The notes under the pieces were generated by a model. That model saw nothing but the letters and a program-made list of their open reading frames with translations. It did no database searches and was not told the DNA's origin. Shown here piece by piece: positions 34,285 to 43,823 of a DNA stretch of 64,000 nt; the first letter of the stretch is position 1; each line of letters opens with the position of its first letter. Source of the stretch: Treponema primitia ZAS-1 (lineage in GTDB: Bacteria > Spirochaetota > Spirochaetia > Treponematales > Breznakiellaceae); contig NZ_AEEA01000048.1 in assembly GCF_000297095.1 (NCBI RefSeq), positions 22,772 through 86,771 of the forward strand, read 5' to 3'. Made by a program: the position numbers and the translations under genes.

Positions 34285-37200
34285 TTAACATTTCACGCTA
34301 CTTTTTATAAACCTATAAAGACAAGTACGAAAAATTATAAGTAATTCTTCTTCCCTATACTGCTGACATGTCCCATCTGATGTATCTACATTCAGTTCCA
34401 GGAGAAACTTAAGTTCGGGTACAGTTGTGCATTCATCATCTGATCTGGCAAACGCCCAAAATCGATACTGAGGATACTGCCGCACAAGCTGGATTGTTTT
34501 TTTAAATTTACCTTTTCTTGTTGAAATAACTAGCATCGAATCAGCCGTTATATGGCGTTTAAACTCGGTATAATTTTTTGCAAATATAATAGGTACTTGG
34601 TAATTTTCGGCTTTATTAGCTTTCCTGAAAAACGCTGCTTCATGCCTGTCAAGCCAACAAACTATTACACTGTAAGACGAGGGAATATTAAGGGAGGCGC
34701 AGCAGAGCGCCATGTACAAGTATGCGAACAGGTCCTTATAATTAATAATATTGGGAAAAGCCTTGTAATTCACATAGGGAAGGGCAAGGCCGTTTTGTTT
34801 TACCGCCGTAAGGCAGAGGTCGAATGTTTTGTATTCATCGGGGATATATTGTAACGCCGCTCCGTCATTCCTCACGGCAATTTCGTAAAGTTCCTGCGTT
34901 TTAAGTCCCTCTGGTACAAAGTTTAATGCGTAGCCGTATTTTTCCACCGCCATGGCGCATAACTCGAATGTTTTGAGCGGCTCGGGCACATGTTCGAGCG
35001 CGCTGTTTGCATTTTTAACCGCCTCTAAACAGACTTCCGCTGTCCTCAGGGGGTGGGGGACATATTGAAGTGCATTGCCGTTTGTCTTAACGGCGGCAAG
35101 GCATAGTTCGGCGCTTAAAAAGCGCTCGTCTATCAATTTAAGCACAGAACCGTTGGTTTGTACAGCGAGGCGGCACAATTCTTCGGTTTTGAGCGGTTCC
35201 GGAACATATTGCAGCGCTGCTCCATTACTTTTAACTGCCTGGTAACAGATTTCCTGCGTTTTAAGCACTTCCGGTACGAAGCTCAGGGCCCTGCCGTTTG
35301 CGATAACCGCATCCATGCAGAGTTTACGGGTTTTGAGTTCCACAGGGATATGTTTAAGCGCCATGCCGAGTACCTGAACTGCTTTGCGGGAAAAATCCGG
35401 GTTTTTAAATTCGCTACGCATGTGATACAGGACCCCCCTGTCACCAGGGCAATTCTCCAGGATTTTAAGAAAAAGTTTCTCACTTTGCATGCTATCCGGC
35501 ATGGTATAAAACCAAGTCCCTACAAAAAATCCTTTGTGATTTGCCGCCACAAAATAGAGTTCTTCCGTTTTTAGATGCTCAGGTACATACTCAATCGCGT
35601 CAGGCTGACTCTCTACGGCGATATAACACAATTCGCGGGTACGTAAGCGGAACGGAACAAATTGCAAGACAAAACCGTTTCTCTTTACCGCCAGTTCACA
35701 CAGTTCTTTTGTTTTAAGCTCTTCCGGTACACCACCCAGATTTTTTCCGGATATCCTTACCGCCGACAAGCAGAATTCCGGGGTCTTAAAAGAAGCGGGT
35801 GTATGGGAAAGAACATCATCGAGATAATGCTGTAACGCGGTTACACAGAGTTCAAAGGTTTTGAATTCTTCCGGAACATGTTCAAGCGCACCACCATCTG
35901 TCCTGACAGCTTCCATGCAGAAATCATAGGTTTTAAAATCATAGGGAACTTTATCCAATTCCCAAAATCCGCTTTGGACCGCCTTTAGGCAGAACTCGTG
36001 AGTTTTTAACCTGTCGGGGATGTCATCCGGATCGCAGCCTTTTTCCATTGCTGCAAGACAGATAGCCTCTGTTTTGAACGCATCGGACACGTATTCCAGG
36101 GCAGGTCCATAATTTTGAACAGCCGCAAGGCATAGTTCCTCTGTGATAAGCGTTTCCGGTACATATTTAATTAGATAGCCATGTCTCATTACCGCCGTGA
36201 GGCACATTTCCGCTGTTTTGAGCTGTTCGGGAACATGGTGCAGTACATAAGACGCTTTTTGTACCGCCAGGGCGCAGAGTTCCGGCGTTTTAAGCGCCTC
36301 CGGTACGTATTGCAGCGCTTCCACTTTCTTTGCTACCGCAAGACGGCAGAGTTCAGGGGTTTTATCCTCCTCCGGTATTGAGCAAAGGGCTTCACCGTTT
36401 TTCCGAACCGCCTCAAGATAAAATGCCCCATTTTTGAATGTGTCCGGTACATAGTGCAGGGCCTTCCCCTGGCTCTTTATCGCATTAAGGCACAGTGTCC
36501 GGGTTTTAAATTTTTCCGGCACAAATTGGAGCGCGTAGGGGTTCCTCCTTACCGCAGTGGTACAAAGTTCTTCTGATTTTAATTCTTCGGGCACAAATTC
36601 AAGGGATTTGCCATAGGTTTTTATCGCTGCATGGCAAAGTTCCCGGGTTCTGAATTTTTCCGGCACGAGTTTAAGCGCAGAACCCCAGTGTTCCACCGCC
36701 ATAAGACACAGTTTTGGCGTAACAAGTTCGGTGGGTACATATCCCAGCGCCTCATGGTGATTGGCAATAGCGGCCAGACATAATTCCGGGGTTTTAAATT
36801 TTTCGGGAACGTAGTAAAGTACGGACCGCATCTTGCCGCTTTCATCGACAAGCTCGACTTCAGATATAAATGATACAGCGGCAAAACACATCTCCAATGT
36901 TTTAAACGTTTCCGGCACATACTTAAGTATATGACCGTTTCTGTTGACCACTTCGGTATAGAGTTCCTGAGTTTTGTACGCATCCGGTACAAACTGCAAC
37001 GCATGTCCGTCTTTCTTTATCGCAGCTTTGCAGAGTTCCGCTGTCCGCAGTTCCATGGGCACATATTCCAATGTGGCGCCGTATTTATTGGCCGCAAGCC
37101 GGCACAGCTCCGGGGTTTTTAACCCCTCGGGTACAAATTGAAGCGCGTAGGGGTCCCTCCTTACCGCAGCGGTACAAAGCTCCGCCGTTTTGAGCGTTTC

Positions 37201-37575
37201 CTCCACAAATCCAAGGGCGGATCCGTCTTTACGAACAGCCGCAAGGCATAGCTCCCCGGTTTTAAGCCCATGGGGCACAAAAAAAATCAGAGCAGGGTTA
37301 CGCTCAAGCGCCCTGACCCAAAAAGCCTCAGTTTGGGGTTTCGCAGTCAGACGCTTTCCATCCGCTAAAATGCGCGCAGCTTCCTCCGCTTCAGCCTCAT
37401 TGCCAAAGACGCCAGTTTCTATATCCTTATACCCGCTGTAGCGTTTGTAGCCCTCATTTTCCATCTCCCCAGGATTGAAACTGTCATAAATACTACCGGA
37501 TAGAGCGCAAAATGTTTTTCCGCTGGTATGCACCGCCCAAAACGCTCCATCCGCAAATTCAAAATAATCCTTCAT
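34285..37575 (-). CDS. Giant DUF4116 repeat protein, copy A
   Basis: A 1096-residue protein. After an N-terminal domain of about 90 residues (MKDYFEFADGAFWAVHTSG), it has some 35-38 repeats of a 24-residue unit with the pattern LKTxELCxxAVxxxGxALxYVPE. These are DUF4116-type helix pairs forming a long solenoid. A unique C-terminal domain of about 150 residues follows (SYSVIVCWLDRHEAAFF onward), alpha/beta in character and absent from copy B. There is no signal peptide. Solenoids of this kind bind proteins. It lies 81 bp after the dnaB gene. AAAGGAG precedes the ATG, and a scrap of SUMF1 3' end sits just upstream. Confidence 0.85.
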   Translation of the reverse strand: MKDYFEFADGAFWAVHTSGKTFCALSGSIYDSFNPGEMENEGYKRYSGYKDIETGVFGNEAEAEEAARILADGKRLTAKPQTEAFWVRALERNPALIFFVPHGLKTGELCLAAVRKDGSALGFVEETLKTAELCTAAVRRDPYALQFVPEGLKTPELCRLAANKYGATLEYVPMELRTAELCKAAIKKDGHALQFVPDAYKTQELYTEVVNRNGHILKYVPETFKTLEMCFAAVSFISEVELVDESGKMRSVLYYVPEKFKTPELCLAAIANHHEALGYVPTELVTPKLCLMAVEHWGSALKLVPEKFRTRELCHAAIKTYGKSLEFVPEELKSEELCTTAVRRNPYALQFVPEKFKTRTLCLNAIKSQGKALHYVPDTFKNGAFYLEAVRKNGEALCSIPEEDKTPELCRLAVAKKVEALQYVPEALKTPELCALAVQKASYVLHHVPEQLKTAEMCLTAVMRHGYLIKYVPETLITEELCLAAVQNYGPALEYVSDAFKTEAICLAAMEKGCDPDDIPDRLKTHEFCLKAVQSGFWELDKVPYDFKTYDFCMEAVRTDGGALEHVPEEFKTFELCVTALQHYLDDVLSHTPASFKTPEFCLSAVRISGKNLGGVPEELKTKELCELAVKRNGFVLQFVPFRLRTRELCYIAVESQPDAIEYVPEHLKTEELYFVAANHKGFFVGTWFYTMPDSMQSEKLFLKILENCPGDRGVLYHMRSEFKNPDFSRKAVQVLGMALKHIPVELKTRKLCMDAVIANGRALSFVPEVLKTQEICYQAVKSNGAALQYVPEPLKTEELCRLAVQTNGSVLKLIDERFLSAELCLAAVKTNGNALQYVPHPLRTAEVCLEAVKNANSALEHVPEPLKTFELCAMAVEKYGYALNFVPEGLKTQELYEIAVRNDGAALQYIPDEYKTFDLCLTAVKQNGLALPYVNYKAFPNIINYKDLFAYLYMALCCASLNIPSSYSVIVCWLDRHEAAFFRKANKAENYQVPIIFAKNYTEFKRHITADSMLVISTRKGKFKKTIQLVRQYPQYRFWAFARSDDECTTVPELKFLLELNVDTSDGTCQQYREEELLIIFRTCLYRFIKSSVKC

Positions 37576-37582
37576 ATAGTCT

Positions 37583-37630
37583 CCTTTACATTGTTCTTAT
37601 TGAACGGGCCAAATGGAACCCCTATCAAGA
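37583..37630 (-). pseudogene. SUMF1 3'-end remnant
   Basis: The minus strand reads GFHLARSIRTM and a stop, directly before the DUF4116 copy A ribosome binding site. This equals the C-terminus of the intact SUMF1-like gene (GFRLACSIRTM) that precedes DUF4116 copy B. The codon before it is a stop, so nothing else of the gene is left. Confidence 0.75.
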
Positions 37631-37656
37631 TGTAGCATCAATATTCTGCGGTAACG

Positions 37657-39009
37657 CTAATTATCCTTGGCGAGATTTTCAAACCGTGTATATTGCGGTA
37701 AAAAGACAATATCTACATATCCCACTTCCCCCTGACGCTGCTTAACCACATTAATCTTTGCTTCGGATTCCCCAAGCTTTCTTTCTAGAAACATAACGAG
37801 ATCCGCATCCTGTTCAATAGCGCCGGACGCGCGGATATTGTTGAGCTGTGCTCCCTTTTCACTGGTCTGGCGGTTCAGTTGGGATAACACCACTATGGGA
37901 ATTTCCAATTCCCTGGCAAGACTTTTAAGGGATTTTGATATTTCCGCAAACTGATCAAAGGTTTGCAAATTTGTATTATCGGGAGTAACCAGGGTCAGAT
38001 AATCAATAAAAATAATCTCAACTTTTTCATGAAGCCGCAAACGCCGCGCCTGAGATCGGAGGTCAAAAAGTTTCATGTTAGGTGTATCAATAATATACAA
38101 GGGGGCTTCATATAAGCTGCCTGCGGTCTCAAGCATTTTTTGTAAATCGCTGGATTTTAAGAACCCTGTTTTAAGCCTTTTGGCATCTATCCGGGATTCC
38201 CCCGCAAAAAGTCGCAGGACCAGGGAAAGATCATTCATTTCCAAAGAAAAAAATGCCGCCGGGATTTTCTTTTTAATCGCAATATGAGCGGCCATGGATA
38301 ATGCCAGGGCAGTTTTCCCCACCGAAGGCCGGGCGCCGATTACAATAAAATCGGAGGGCTGAAAACCTGATGTCAATTCATCCAACTTACTGAATCCCGA
38401 TGGAATACCTGTAAGGGACGATCCTGATTTTAAGCGCTCCTCTGTCTTTTCAATAAACAGTGGTACTATTTTATCCAGCCTTTTATAAATTATCCCCTTC
38501 TTATTCTCCACAATACCGAATATATCCTGCTGGGCTTTTTCCAGAATTTCTCCGTATTCTACTGATTCATCAAACACCTTGTCAATGATAAGGTTAGCTA
38601 TTTTGAATAATGACCTTTTTACAGAACAGGCGAATACAATTTTTGCATAGTATTCAATATTTGCAATGGAAGGCACCACGCTGGTTAGGGATGCAATATA
38701 TCCATAACCACCCGCTGTATCCAACTCTCCGTTTTTCTTAAGTTCTGCGGCAACCGTAATAATATCCGCAACATACCCTTTATGCAGCAAATATCCAACA
38801 ACCTGATAAATCCGTTTATTTGCGCCGGAATAAAAATCATCTCCTGTTAGAAATTTTTCAGTAATTTCCAGGGCGTTTTTATCAAGCAGCAATGCCCCAA
38901 GGACTGCCCTTTCCGCTTCATCGTCATGGGGAGGAACCCTATACCCAAGCAAAGATAATTCTTTCATGCTTTTGTTTTCCATCATCCCTGGATCAAAATG
39001 GTCCTTCAT
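37657..39009 (-). CDS. dnaB: Replicative DNA helicase DnaB, island copy
   Basis: A 450-residue hexameric helicase. The N-terminal DnaB domain (PPHDDEAERAVLGALLLDK) and RecA-like core with Walker A GARPSVGKTALA at 225, IIFIDYL and VLSQLNRQTSEKG are complete. It should unwind DNA 5' to 3' ahead of a fork. The first 14 residues (MKDHFDPGMMENKS) are not DnaB; they match the start of the DUF4116 proteins (MKDY then FNPGVMENE) with the middle deleted. The genuine DnaB start may be MKELSLLGY. It carries the same AAAGGAGACTATATG leader as DUF4116 copy A. A chromosomal dnaB is expected elsewhere, so this is likely accessory. Confidence 0.9.
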   Translation of the reverse strand: MKDHFDPGMMENKSMKELSLLGYRVPPHDDEAERAVLGALLLDKNALEITEKFLTGDDFYSGANKRIYQVVGYLLHKGYVADIITVAAELKKNGELDTAGGYGYIASLTSVVPSIANIEYYAKIVFACSVKRSLFKIANLIIDKVFDESVEYGEILEKAQQDIFGIVENKKGIIYKRLDKIVPLFIEKTEERLKSGSSLTGIPSGFSKLDELTSGFQPSDFIVIGARPSVGKTALALSMAAHIAIKKKIPAAFFSLEMNDLSLVLRLFAGESRIDAKRLKTGFLKSSDLQKMLETAGSLYEAPLYIIDTPNMKLFDLRSQARRLRLHEKVEIIFIDYLTLVTPDNTNLQTFDQFAEISKSLKSLARELEIPIVVLSQLNRQTSEKGAQLNNIRASGAIEQDADLVMFLERKLGESEAKINVVKQRQGEVGYVDIVFLPQYTRFENLAKDN

Positions 39010-39018
39010 ATAGTCTCC

Positions 39019-39050
39019 TTTATACAGAATAACAGTGACATCTAATGTCT
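39019..39050 (-). promoter_or_regulatory. Operator-promoter of dnaB-DUF4116 unit
   Basis: Palindrome TGACATCTAATGTCT at 39036-39050 (one mismatch at the edge) lies 11 bp before TATAAA on the minus strand. The -10 is very near the annotated dnaB ATG, so the message would be almost leaderless or begin at an internal ATG. Confidence 0.55.
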
Positions 39051-39075
39051 TACTTAGCTAAAGGTATTATATACA

Positions 39076-39702
39076 TTATGATTTTAACACTTCCCTGATA
39101 TGCCGCTTGGGTTTAACCGGGTATGACGAATTAAATAACCCGGACGGTACTCCGATGGCATTAACCGCGTTTAATATTGAAAAAACATGGTTTTTTTTCG
39201 CCCATTGCCGCTGTTGCTCTACGGTCATTGCCACTATATTAGCTTCCCTATCTTGACTTTTATTATATGTAAAGGAAAAGTAATCCTGGCCGTGAATACA
39301 ATACATCAACAAGTCCCATTCCAGATCAAGCTGAGAGTTGTATCCTGATAGGGGTGCATATATCCGCCCCAGGGTTGCCAATTTTGACGCCATTGATACT
39401 ATAGATTTATTGCCATCTTGTAATTGATCTTCACGCAAAGTCTGCCTGAGATCGTTTCCCACACACATATCCATTAGCCCATTTATATTATAATCAACAG
39501 CTTTAAATTCTTTCCTGATATGCAATAATAATTTTCGATTGTGGTGTAACGCAGCGAATCTGAATGATTCCTGTAATTGCCACCTCGATACAGTATATTG
39601 CTGCAACAATGTATTGAGAGTATCCAATCCGGCCAAAATAGCTTGTTCTATTTCAACCATTTCGTAAGAACTCCTCGCCGCCTTCCAATTGTATTTTATC
39701 AT
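39076..39702 (-). CDS. Hypothetical helical protein after DUF4116 copy B
   Basis: A 208-residue soluble protein, mostly helical, with no family I recognise. Segments such as QQYTVSRWQLQESFRFAAL and LEWDLLMYCIHGQDYFSF are notable. It follows DUF4116 copy B by 16 bp, so it is co-transcribed with it. The 179-residue unknown has the equivalent position after copy A, which suggests each giant repeat protein travels with a small helical partner. No binding site or catalytic motif is apparent. Confidence 0.65.
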   Translation of the reverse strand: MIKYNWKAARSSYEMVEIEQAILAGLDTLNTLLQQYTVSRWQLQESFRFAALHHNRKLLLHIRKEFKAVDYNINGLMDMCVGNDLRQTLREDQLQDGNKSIVSMASKLATLGRIYAPLSGYNSQLDLEWDLLMYCIHGQDYFSFTYNKSQDREANIVAMTVEQQRQWAKKNHVFSILNAVNAIGVPSGLFNSSYPVKPKRHIREVLKS

Positions 39703-39718
39703 CGCTTAAACCTCAATT

Positions 39719-42700
39719 TTAAGACCAACTGGGTTGAGCGGCTGCAATAAATGCGAACGAGCTAGATGGAGCATTAAGGGAAGTGCGGCAGAGCACCCTG
39801 TACTGCTCTGCAGAAAGAGCTTTGTAATTTACATAGGGAAGGGCATGGCCGTTTTGCGTTACTGCCGCAAGGCAGAGGTCGAATGTTTTGTATTCATCGG
39901 GGATATATTGCAGCGCCTCTACATCACACTTCACGGCTATTTCGTAGAGTTTCTGCGTTTTAAGCGATTCCGGTACATAGTTATAGTTTAAAGCATAGCC
40001 ATATTTCCTTTCTACTGCCATGGCGCATAACTCGAATGTTTTGAGCGGTTCGGGCACATATTCAAGTACGCTGTCTGCATTTTTAACCGCCTCTAAACAG
40101 AGTTCCGCTGTCCGCAGAAGTTGGGGGACATATTGCAGCGCCGTGCCGTCTGCCTTGACGGCGGCGAGGCATAGTTCGGCGCTCAAAAAACGCTCGTTTA
40201 TAAGTTTAAGCGCAAAACGGTTGGTTTGTACAGCGAGGAGATACAATTCTTCAGTTTTGAGCGGTTCCGGAACATATTGCAGCGCATATCCATTACTTTT
40301 AACTGCCTGGTAACAGAGTTCCTGCGTTTTAAGTGCTTCCGGTACGAACATCAGGGCACTGCCGTTTTCGATAACCGCATCCATACAGAGTTCCAGGGTC
40401 TTGAGTTCCAAAGGCACCTGCCCAAGTATTAAGCCTTCTCCCTGAACCACCTTACGGTAAAAATCCGATGTTTTGAGTTCCAAAGGCACCTGCTCAAGCG
40501 TTAAGAATTCTACCTGAACTGCCTTACAGTAAAAATTCGGGGTTTTGAATTCGCTGCGCATGTGTTCCAATACCCTGTTGTTATAAGTCCATTTCTCCAG
40601 GATTTTAAGAAAAATTCTCTCACTTTGCATGCTATCCGGCAAGTTCAGAAGCCAACCCCCTCCTTCGCAATTTGCTGCCGCAAAATAGAGTTCTTCCGTT
40701 TTTAGATGCTCAGGTGCACAATGCTCAATCGTGACAGGCGAATTCTCTGCAGCGATATAACATAATTCGTGGGTACGTAAGCGAAACGGAACAGATTGCA
40801 AGGCAATACCGTCTCTCTTTATCGCCAGCTCACACATTTCTTTTGTTTTAAGCTCTTCCGGTACACCACCCAGATTACAGCCGGATATTCTTACTGCCGA
40901 TAAGCAGAACTCCGGCGTTTTAAATGAATCGGGTATATCAGAAAGCACATCACCACGAGATTGCTGTAATGCGGTTACACAGAGTTCAAAGGTTTTGAGT
41001 TCTTCCGGAACATATTCCAGTTCATTACCGTCTACCCTGATGGCTTCCATGCAGAAATCATAAGTTTTAAAATCATCGGGCATTTTATCCAGAGGTGCTC
41101 CCAAATATTTTTTTTGGATTACCATTAGATAGAACCCTTGGGTTTTTAACCTATCGGGGAGCTTGTCCCAACCGAAGCCTTTTTCCGCCGCCGCAAGACA
41201 GATAGCCTCTGTTTTGAACACCTCGGGCACGTATTCCAGGGCAGATCCATCATTTTGAACGGCCGCAAGGCATAGTTCCTCTGTGATAAGCATTTCAGGT
41301 ACATATTTGATCGCACAGCCATCTTCTATTACCGCCGAGAGGCACATTTCCGCTGTTTTGAGCTGTTCGGGGACATAACCCAGTGCATAAGGCTCTTTTT
41401 GTACCACCAGTGCGCAGAGTGCTGGCGTTTTAAGCGCCTCCGGTACGTATTGCAGCGCTTCACCTTTCATTTCTACCGCCAGGTCGCAGAATTCCAGCGT
41501 TTTAAGCGCCTCCGGTACGTGTTGCAGCGCTTCACCTTTCATTTCTACCGCCAGACGGCAGAGTTCAGGTGTTTTATCCGCCTCCGGTATTGAGCTAAAG
41601 GCTTCAACGTTTTTCTGAACCGCCTCAAGGTAAAATGCCCCATATTTGAAGGTGTCCGGCACATATTGCAGGGCCTCCCCCTGGCTTTTTATCGCCGTAA
41701 GGCACAGTTCCCGGGTTTTAAATTTTTCCGACACAAATTGAAGCGCCATATCGTGCTGTACTGCAAGAGCGCACAGTTTTTCTGATTTTAAATCTCCGGG
41801 CACAAATTCAAGGGATTCGCCATCATTTTTTATCGCTACATGACAGAGTTCCCGGGTTCTGAGTTTTTCCGGTACGAGTTTAAGCGCGGAACCCCAGTAT
41901 TCTACCGCAGTAAGGCAGAGCTTTGGGGTAACAAGTTTGGGGGGTACATATTTCAACGCCTCAGAGTCTTTAGCAACGGCATTAAGGCATAGGTCCGGGG
42001 TTTTAAATTTTTCTGGAACGTAGTAAAGTGCAGAATATATCCCGTCAATTTCATCGACAAAACGGAAGTCACGTAAATAGTACACGGCGGCAAAACATAT
42101 CTCGAACGTTTTAAGCGCTTCCGGCACATACTTAAGCATATGGCCGTATCCATAAACCGCTTCGGTACAGAGTTCCGGAGTTTTGTACGCTTCCGGTACA
42201 TACCGGAACGCTCGCCCGTCTTTTTTTACCGCAGCTTTGCAAAATTCCGCTGTCCGCAGTTCCTCAGGCACATATTCCAGCGCAGCGCGGTATTTTTTGA
42301 CTGCAAGCCGGCACAGCTCCGGGGTTTTTAACCCCTCGGGTACAAATTGAAGCGCGTAGGGGTTCCTCCTTACCGCAGTGGTACAAAGCTCCGCCGTTTT
42401 GAGCGCATGGTCCACAAATTCAAGGGCAGATTCGTCTTTACAAACCGCCGCAAGGCATAGTTCCTCTGTTTTAAGTGTTTGGGGTACGAAAAGAATCAGA
42501 GTAGGGTTACGCTCAACCGTCCTGACCCAAAAAGCCTTAGTTTGGGGTTTCGCCGTCAGACGCTTTCCGTCCGCCAAACTGAGCGCAGCTTCCTCCGCTT
42601 CAGCCTCACTGTCAAAGACGCCGGTCTCTATATCCTTGTACCTGCTGTAGCGTTTATAGCCCTCGTTTTCCATCACCCCAGGATTGAAACTGTCATAAAT

Positions 42701-42784
42701 ACTACCGGATAAAGCGCAAAATGTTTTCCCGCTGGTACGCACCGCCCAAAACGATCCATCCTCAAATTCAAAATAGTCCTTCAT
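39719..42784 (-). CDS. Giant DUF4116 repeat protein, copy B
   Basis: A 1021-residue paralogue of copy A with the same 90-residue N-terminal domain (MKDYFEFEDGSFWAVRTSG) and the 24-residue LKTxELCxxAV..ALxYVPE repeats throughout. A few repeats are duplicated locally, for example two neighbours both reading EMKGEALQ(Y/H)VPEALKT. It stops soon after the last repeat with FAFIAAAQPSWS, where copy A continues into a 100-plus-residue C-terminal domain, so copy B looks 3'-truncated. It follows the SUMF1-like gene by 10 bp with AAAGGAGG before the ATG. Soluble, probably a protein-binding solenoid. Confidence 0.85.
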   Translation of the reverse strand: MKDYFEFEDGSFWAVRTSGKTFCALSGSIYDSFNPGVMENEGYKRYSRYKDIETGVFDSEAEAEEAALSLADGKRLTAKPQTKAFWVRTVERNPTLILFVPQTLKTEELCLAAVCKDESALEFVDHALKTAELCTTAVRRNPYALQFVPEGLKTPELCRLAVKKYRAALEYVPEELRTAEFCKAAVKKDGRAFRYVPEAYKTPELCTEAVYGYGHMLKYVPEALKTFEICFAAVYYLRDFRFVDEIDGIYSALYYVPEKFKTPDLCLNAVAKDSEALKYVPPKLVTPKLCLTAVEYWGSALKLVPEKLRTRELCHVAIKNDGESLEFVPGDLKSEKLCALAVQHDMALQFVSEKFKTRELCLTAIKSQGEALQYVPDTFKYGAFYLEAVQKNVEAFSSIPEADKTPELCRLAVEMKGEALQHVPEALKTLEFCDLAVEMKGEALQYVPEALKTPALCALVVQKEPYALGYVPEQLKTAEMCLSAVIEDGCAIKYVPEMLITEELCLAAVQNDGSALEYVPEVFKTEAICLAAAEKGFGWDKLPDRLKTQGFYLMVIQKKYLGAPLDKMPDDFKTYDFCMEAIRVDGNELEYVPEELKTFELCVTALQQSRGDVLSDIPDSFKTPEFCLSAVRISGCNLGGVPEELKTKEMCELAIKRDGIALQSVPFRLRTHELCYIAAENSPVTIEHCAPEHLKTEELYFAAANCEGGGWLLNLPDSMQSERIFLKILEKWTYNNRVLEHMRSEFKTPNFYCKAVQVEFLTLEQVPLELKTSDFYRKVVQGEGLILGQVPLELKTLELCMDAVIENGSALMFVPEALKTQELCYQAVKSNGYALQYVPEPLKTEELYLLAVQTNRFALKLINERFLSAELCLAAVKADGTALQYVPQLLRTAELCLEAVKNADSVLEYVPEPLKTFELCAMAVERKYGYALNYNYVPESLKTQKLYEIAVKCDVEALQYIPDEYKTFDLCLAAVTQNGHALPYVNYKALSAEQYRVLCRTSLNAPSSSFAFIAAAQPSWS

Positions 42785-42794
42785 ATAGCCTCCT

Positions 42795-43823
42795 TTACAT
42801 TGTTCTTATTGAACAGGCCAAACGGAACCCCATTTCAGTATGATAAGTGCAGGGAGGATAGCTGGACCGCATGGCGGAGCGTATGCCAGCCGATGACCAA
42901 AGATAAGCGCCGCCCCGGCGTATCCTGCATTCCCCGGTTGCCGGTCCCAGGGGATTGACTGCGTTATCTTCGTATTTTCCTTCCCAATCCCAGCACCATT
43001 CCTGTACATTCCCATGCATATCATATAAGCCCCAGTTATTGGGATCGAAGCTCCCAACCGGAAGCATCTCCCTTTTGTAAGTCCCGTCAAAATTAGCCTG
43101 GTAGGCAGAAATACTGTTCCCGGTATAAAAAGTCGTTTTTGTTCCGGCCCGGCAGGCGTATTCCCATTCGGCTTCCGTGGGCAGCCGGTACCCGTCGGCG
43201 TCATGGTTCCAGTACACAAGCCATCTGAAGTCATCGTACTTACAGTAATTACCCGGATCTATCCGATCCTTATGGATGGTATAGGCCGGCAAAAGCCCCT
43301 CACTTTTACTGCGCAAATTGCAATATATAACCGCCTCATACCAGTTTATTTTATGAACAGGCAGGTTTCTCCCTTTGAATTCACTTGGATTATCCCCGGT
43401 CACATCCTCATACTCACCCTGGGTCACCGCGTATTTCCCCAGAAAAAATGAATCCACCCTTACCTGATGCTGTTTTTCATAATCATAGGTATTCTTCCTG
43501 GAACCAATATTCCGATCCGGCTCAGACAGGGGGCTTCCCATCAGGAAAGTACCCCCGTCGATCAGCACAAGTTCAGGAATAACCGGCGCCGCTATGGCTG
43601 GTTCCACACCGATCCGGGTTTCCCGGGACAAGGGATCCCACAAAACACTATCCCCCTCCGGGGAATCCGAAAGGAGGCGCAGCAGCACACTTCTTTCCTT
43701 TTTATATTCCCCCAAGGCATAGTCATTTAATAACCCTGCCAGAAGGACATGGTTGTCAAAGACCTCGGGTCCTTTTTCCTGTACAATTATTTTCAGGAGT
43801 TCCCTCATGGAAGTATCACCCAT
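42795..43823 (-). CDS. SUMF1/C-type-lectin-fold protein with N-terminal helical domain
   Basis: A protein of about 342 residues. Its first 55 residues form a helical module (LLKIIVQEKGPEVFDNHVLL, then DYALGEYKKERSVLLRLL) found ahead of several effector domains. The rest is the formylglycine-generating-enzyme fold: LIDGGTFLMGSP, YRLPTEAEWEYACRAG, GLYDMHGNVQEWCWDW and GFRLACS. The paired catalytic cysteines expected in the C-terminal RGG...GFR segment are absent, so sulfatase activation is unlikely; ligand binding fits better. Start uncertain: ATGs at 43838, 43823 and 43808 are in frame; I prefer the one with GAGG upstream. It overlaps the next SUMF1 gene and precedes DUF4116 copy B by 10 bp. 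Confidence 0.82.
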   Translation of the reverse strand: MGDTSMRELLKIIVQEKGPEVFDNHVLLAGLLNDYALGEYKKERSVLLRLLSDSPEGDSVLWDPLSRETRIGVEPAIAAPVIPELVLIDGGTFLMGSPLSEPDRNIGSRKNTYDYEKQHQVRVDSFFLGKYAVTQGEYEDVTGDNPSEFKGRNLPVHKINWYEAVIYCNLRSKSEGLLPAYTIHKDRIDPGNYCKYDDFRWLVYWNHDADGYRLPTEAEWEYACRAGTKTTFYTGNSISAYQANFDGTYKREMLPVGSFDPNNWGLYDMHGNVQEWCWDWEGKYEDNAVNPLGPATGECRIRRGGAYLWSSAGIRSAMRSSYPPCTYHTEMGFRLACSIRTM

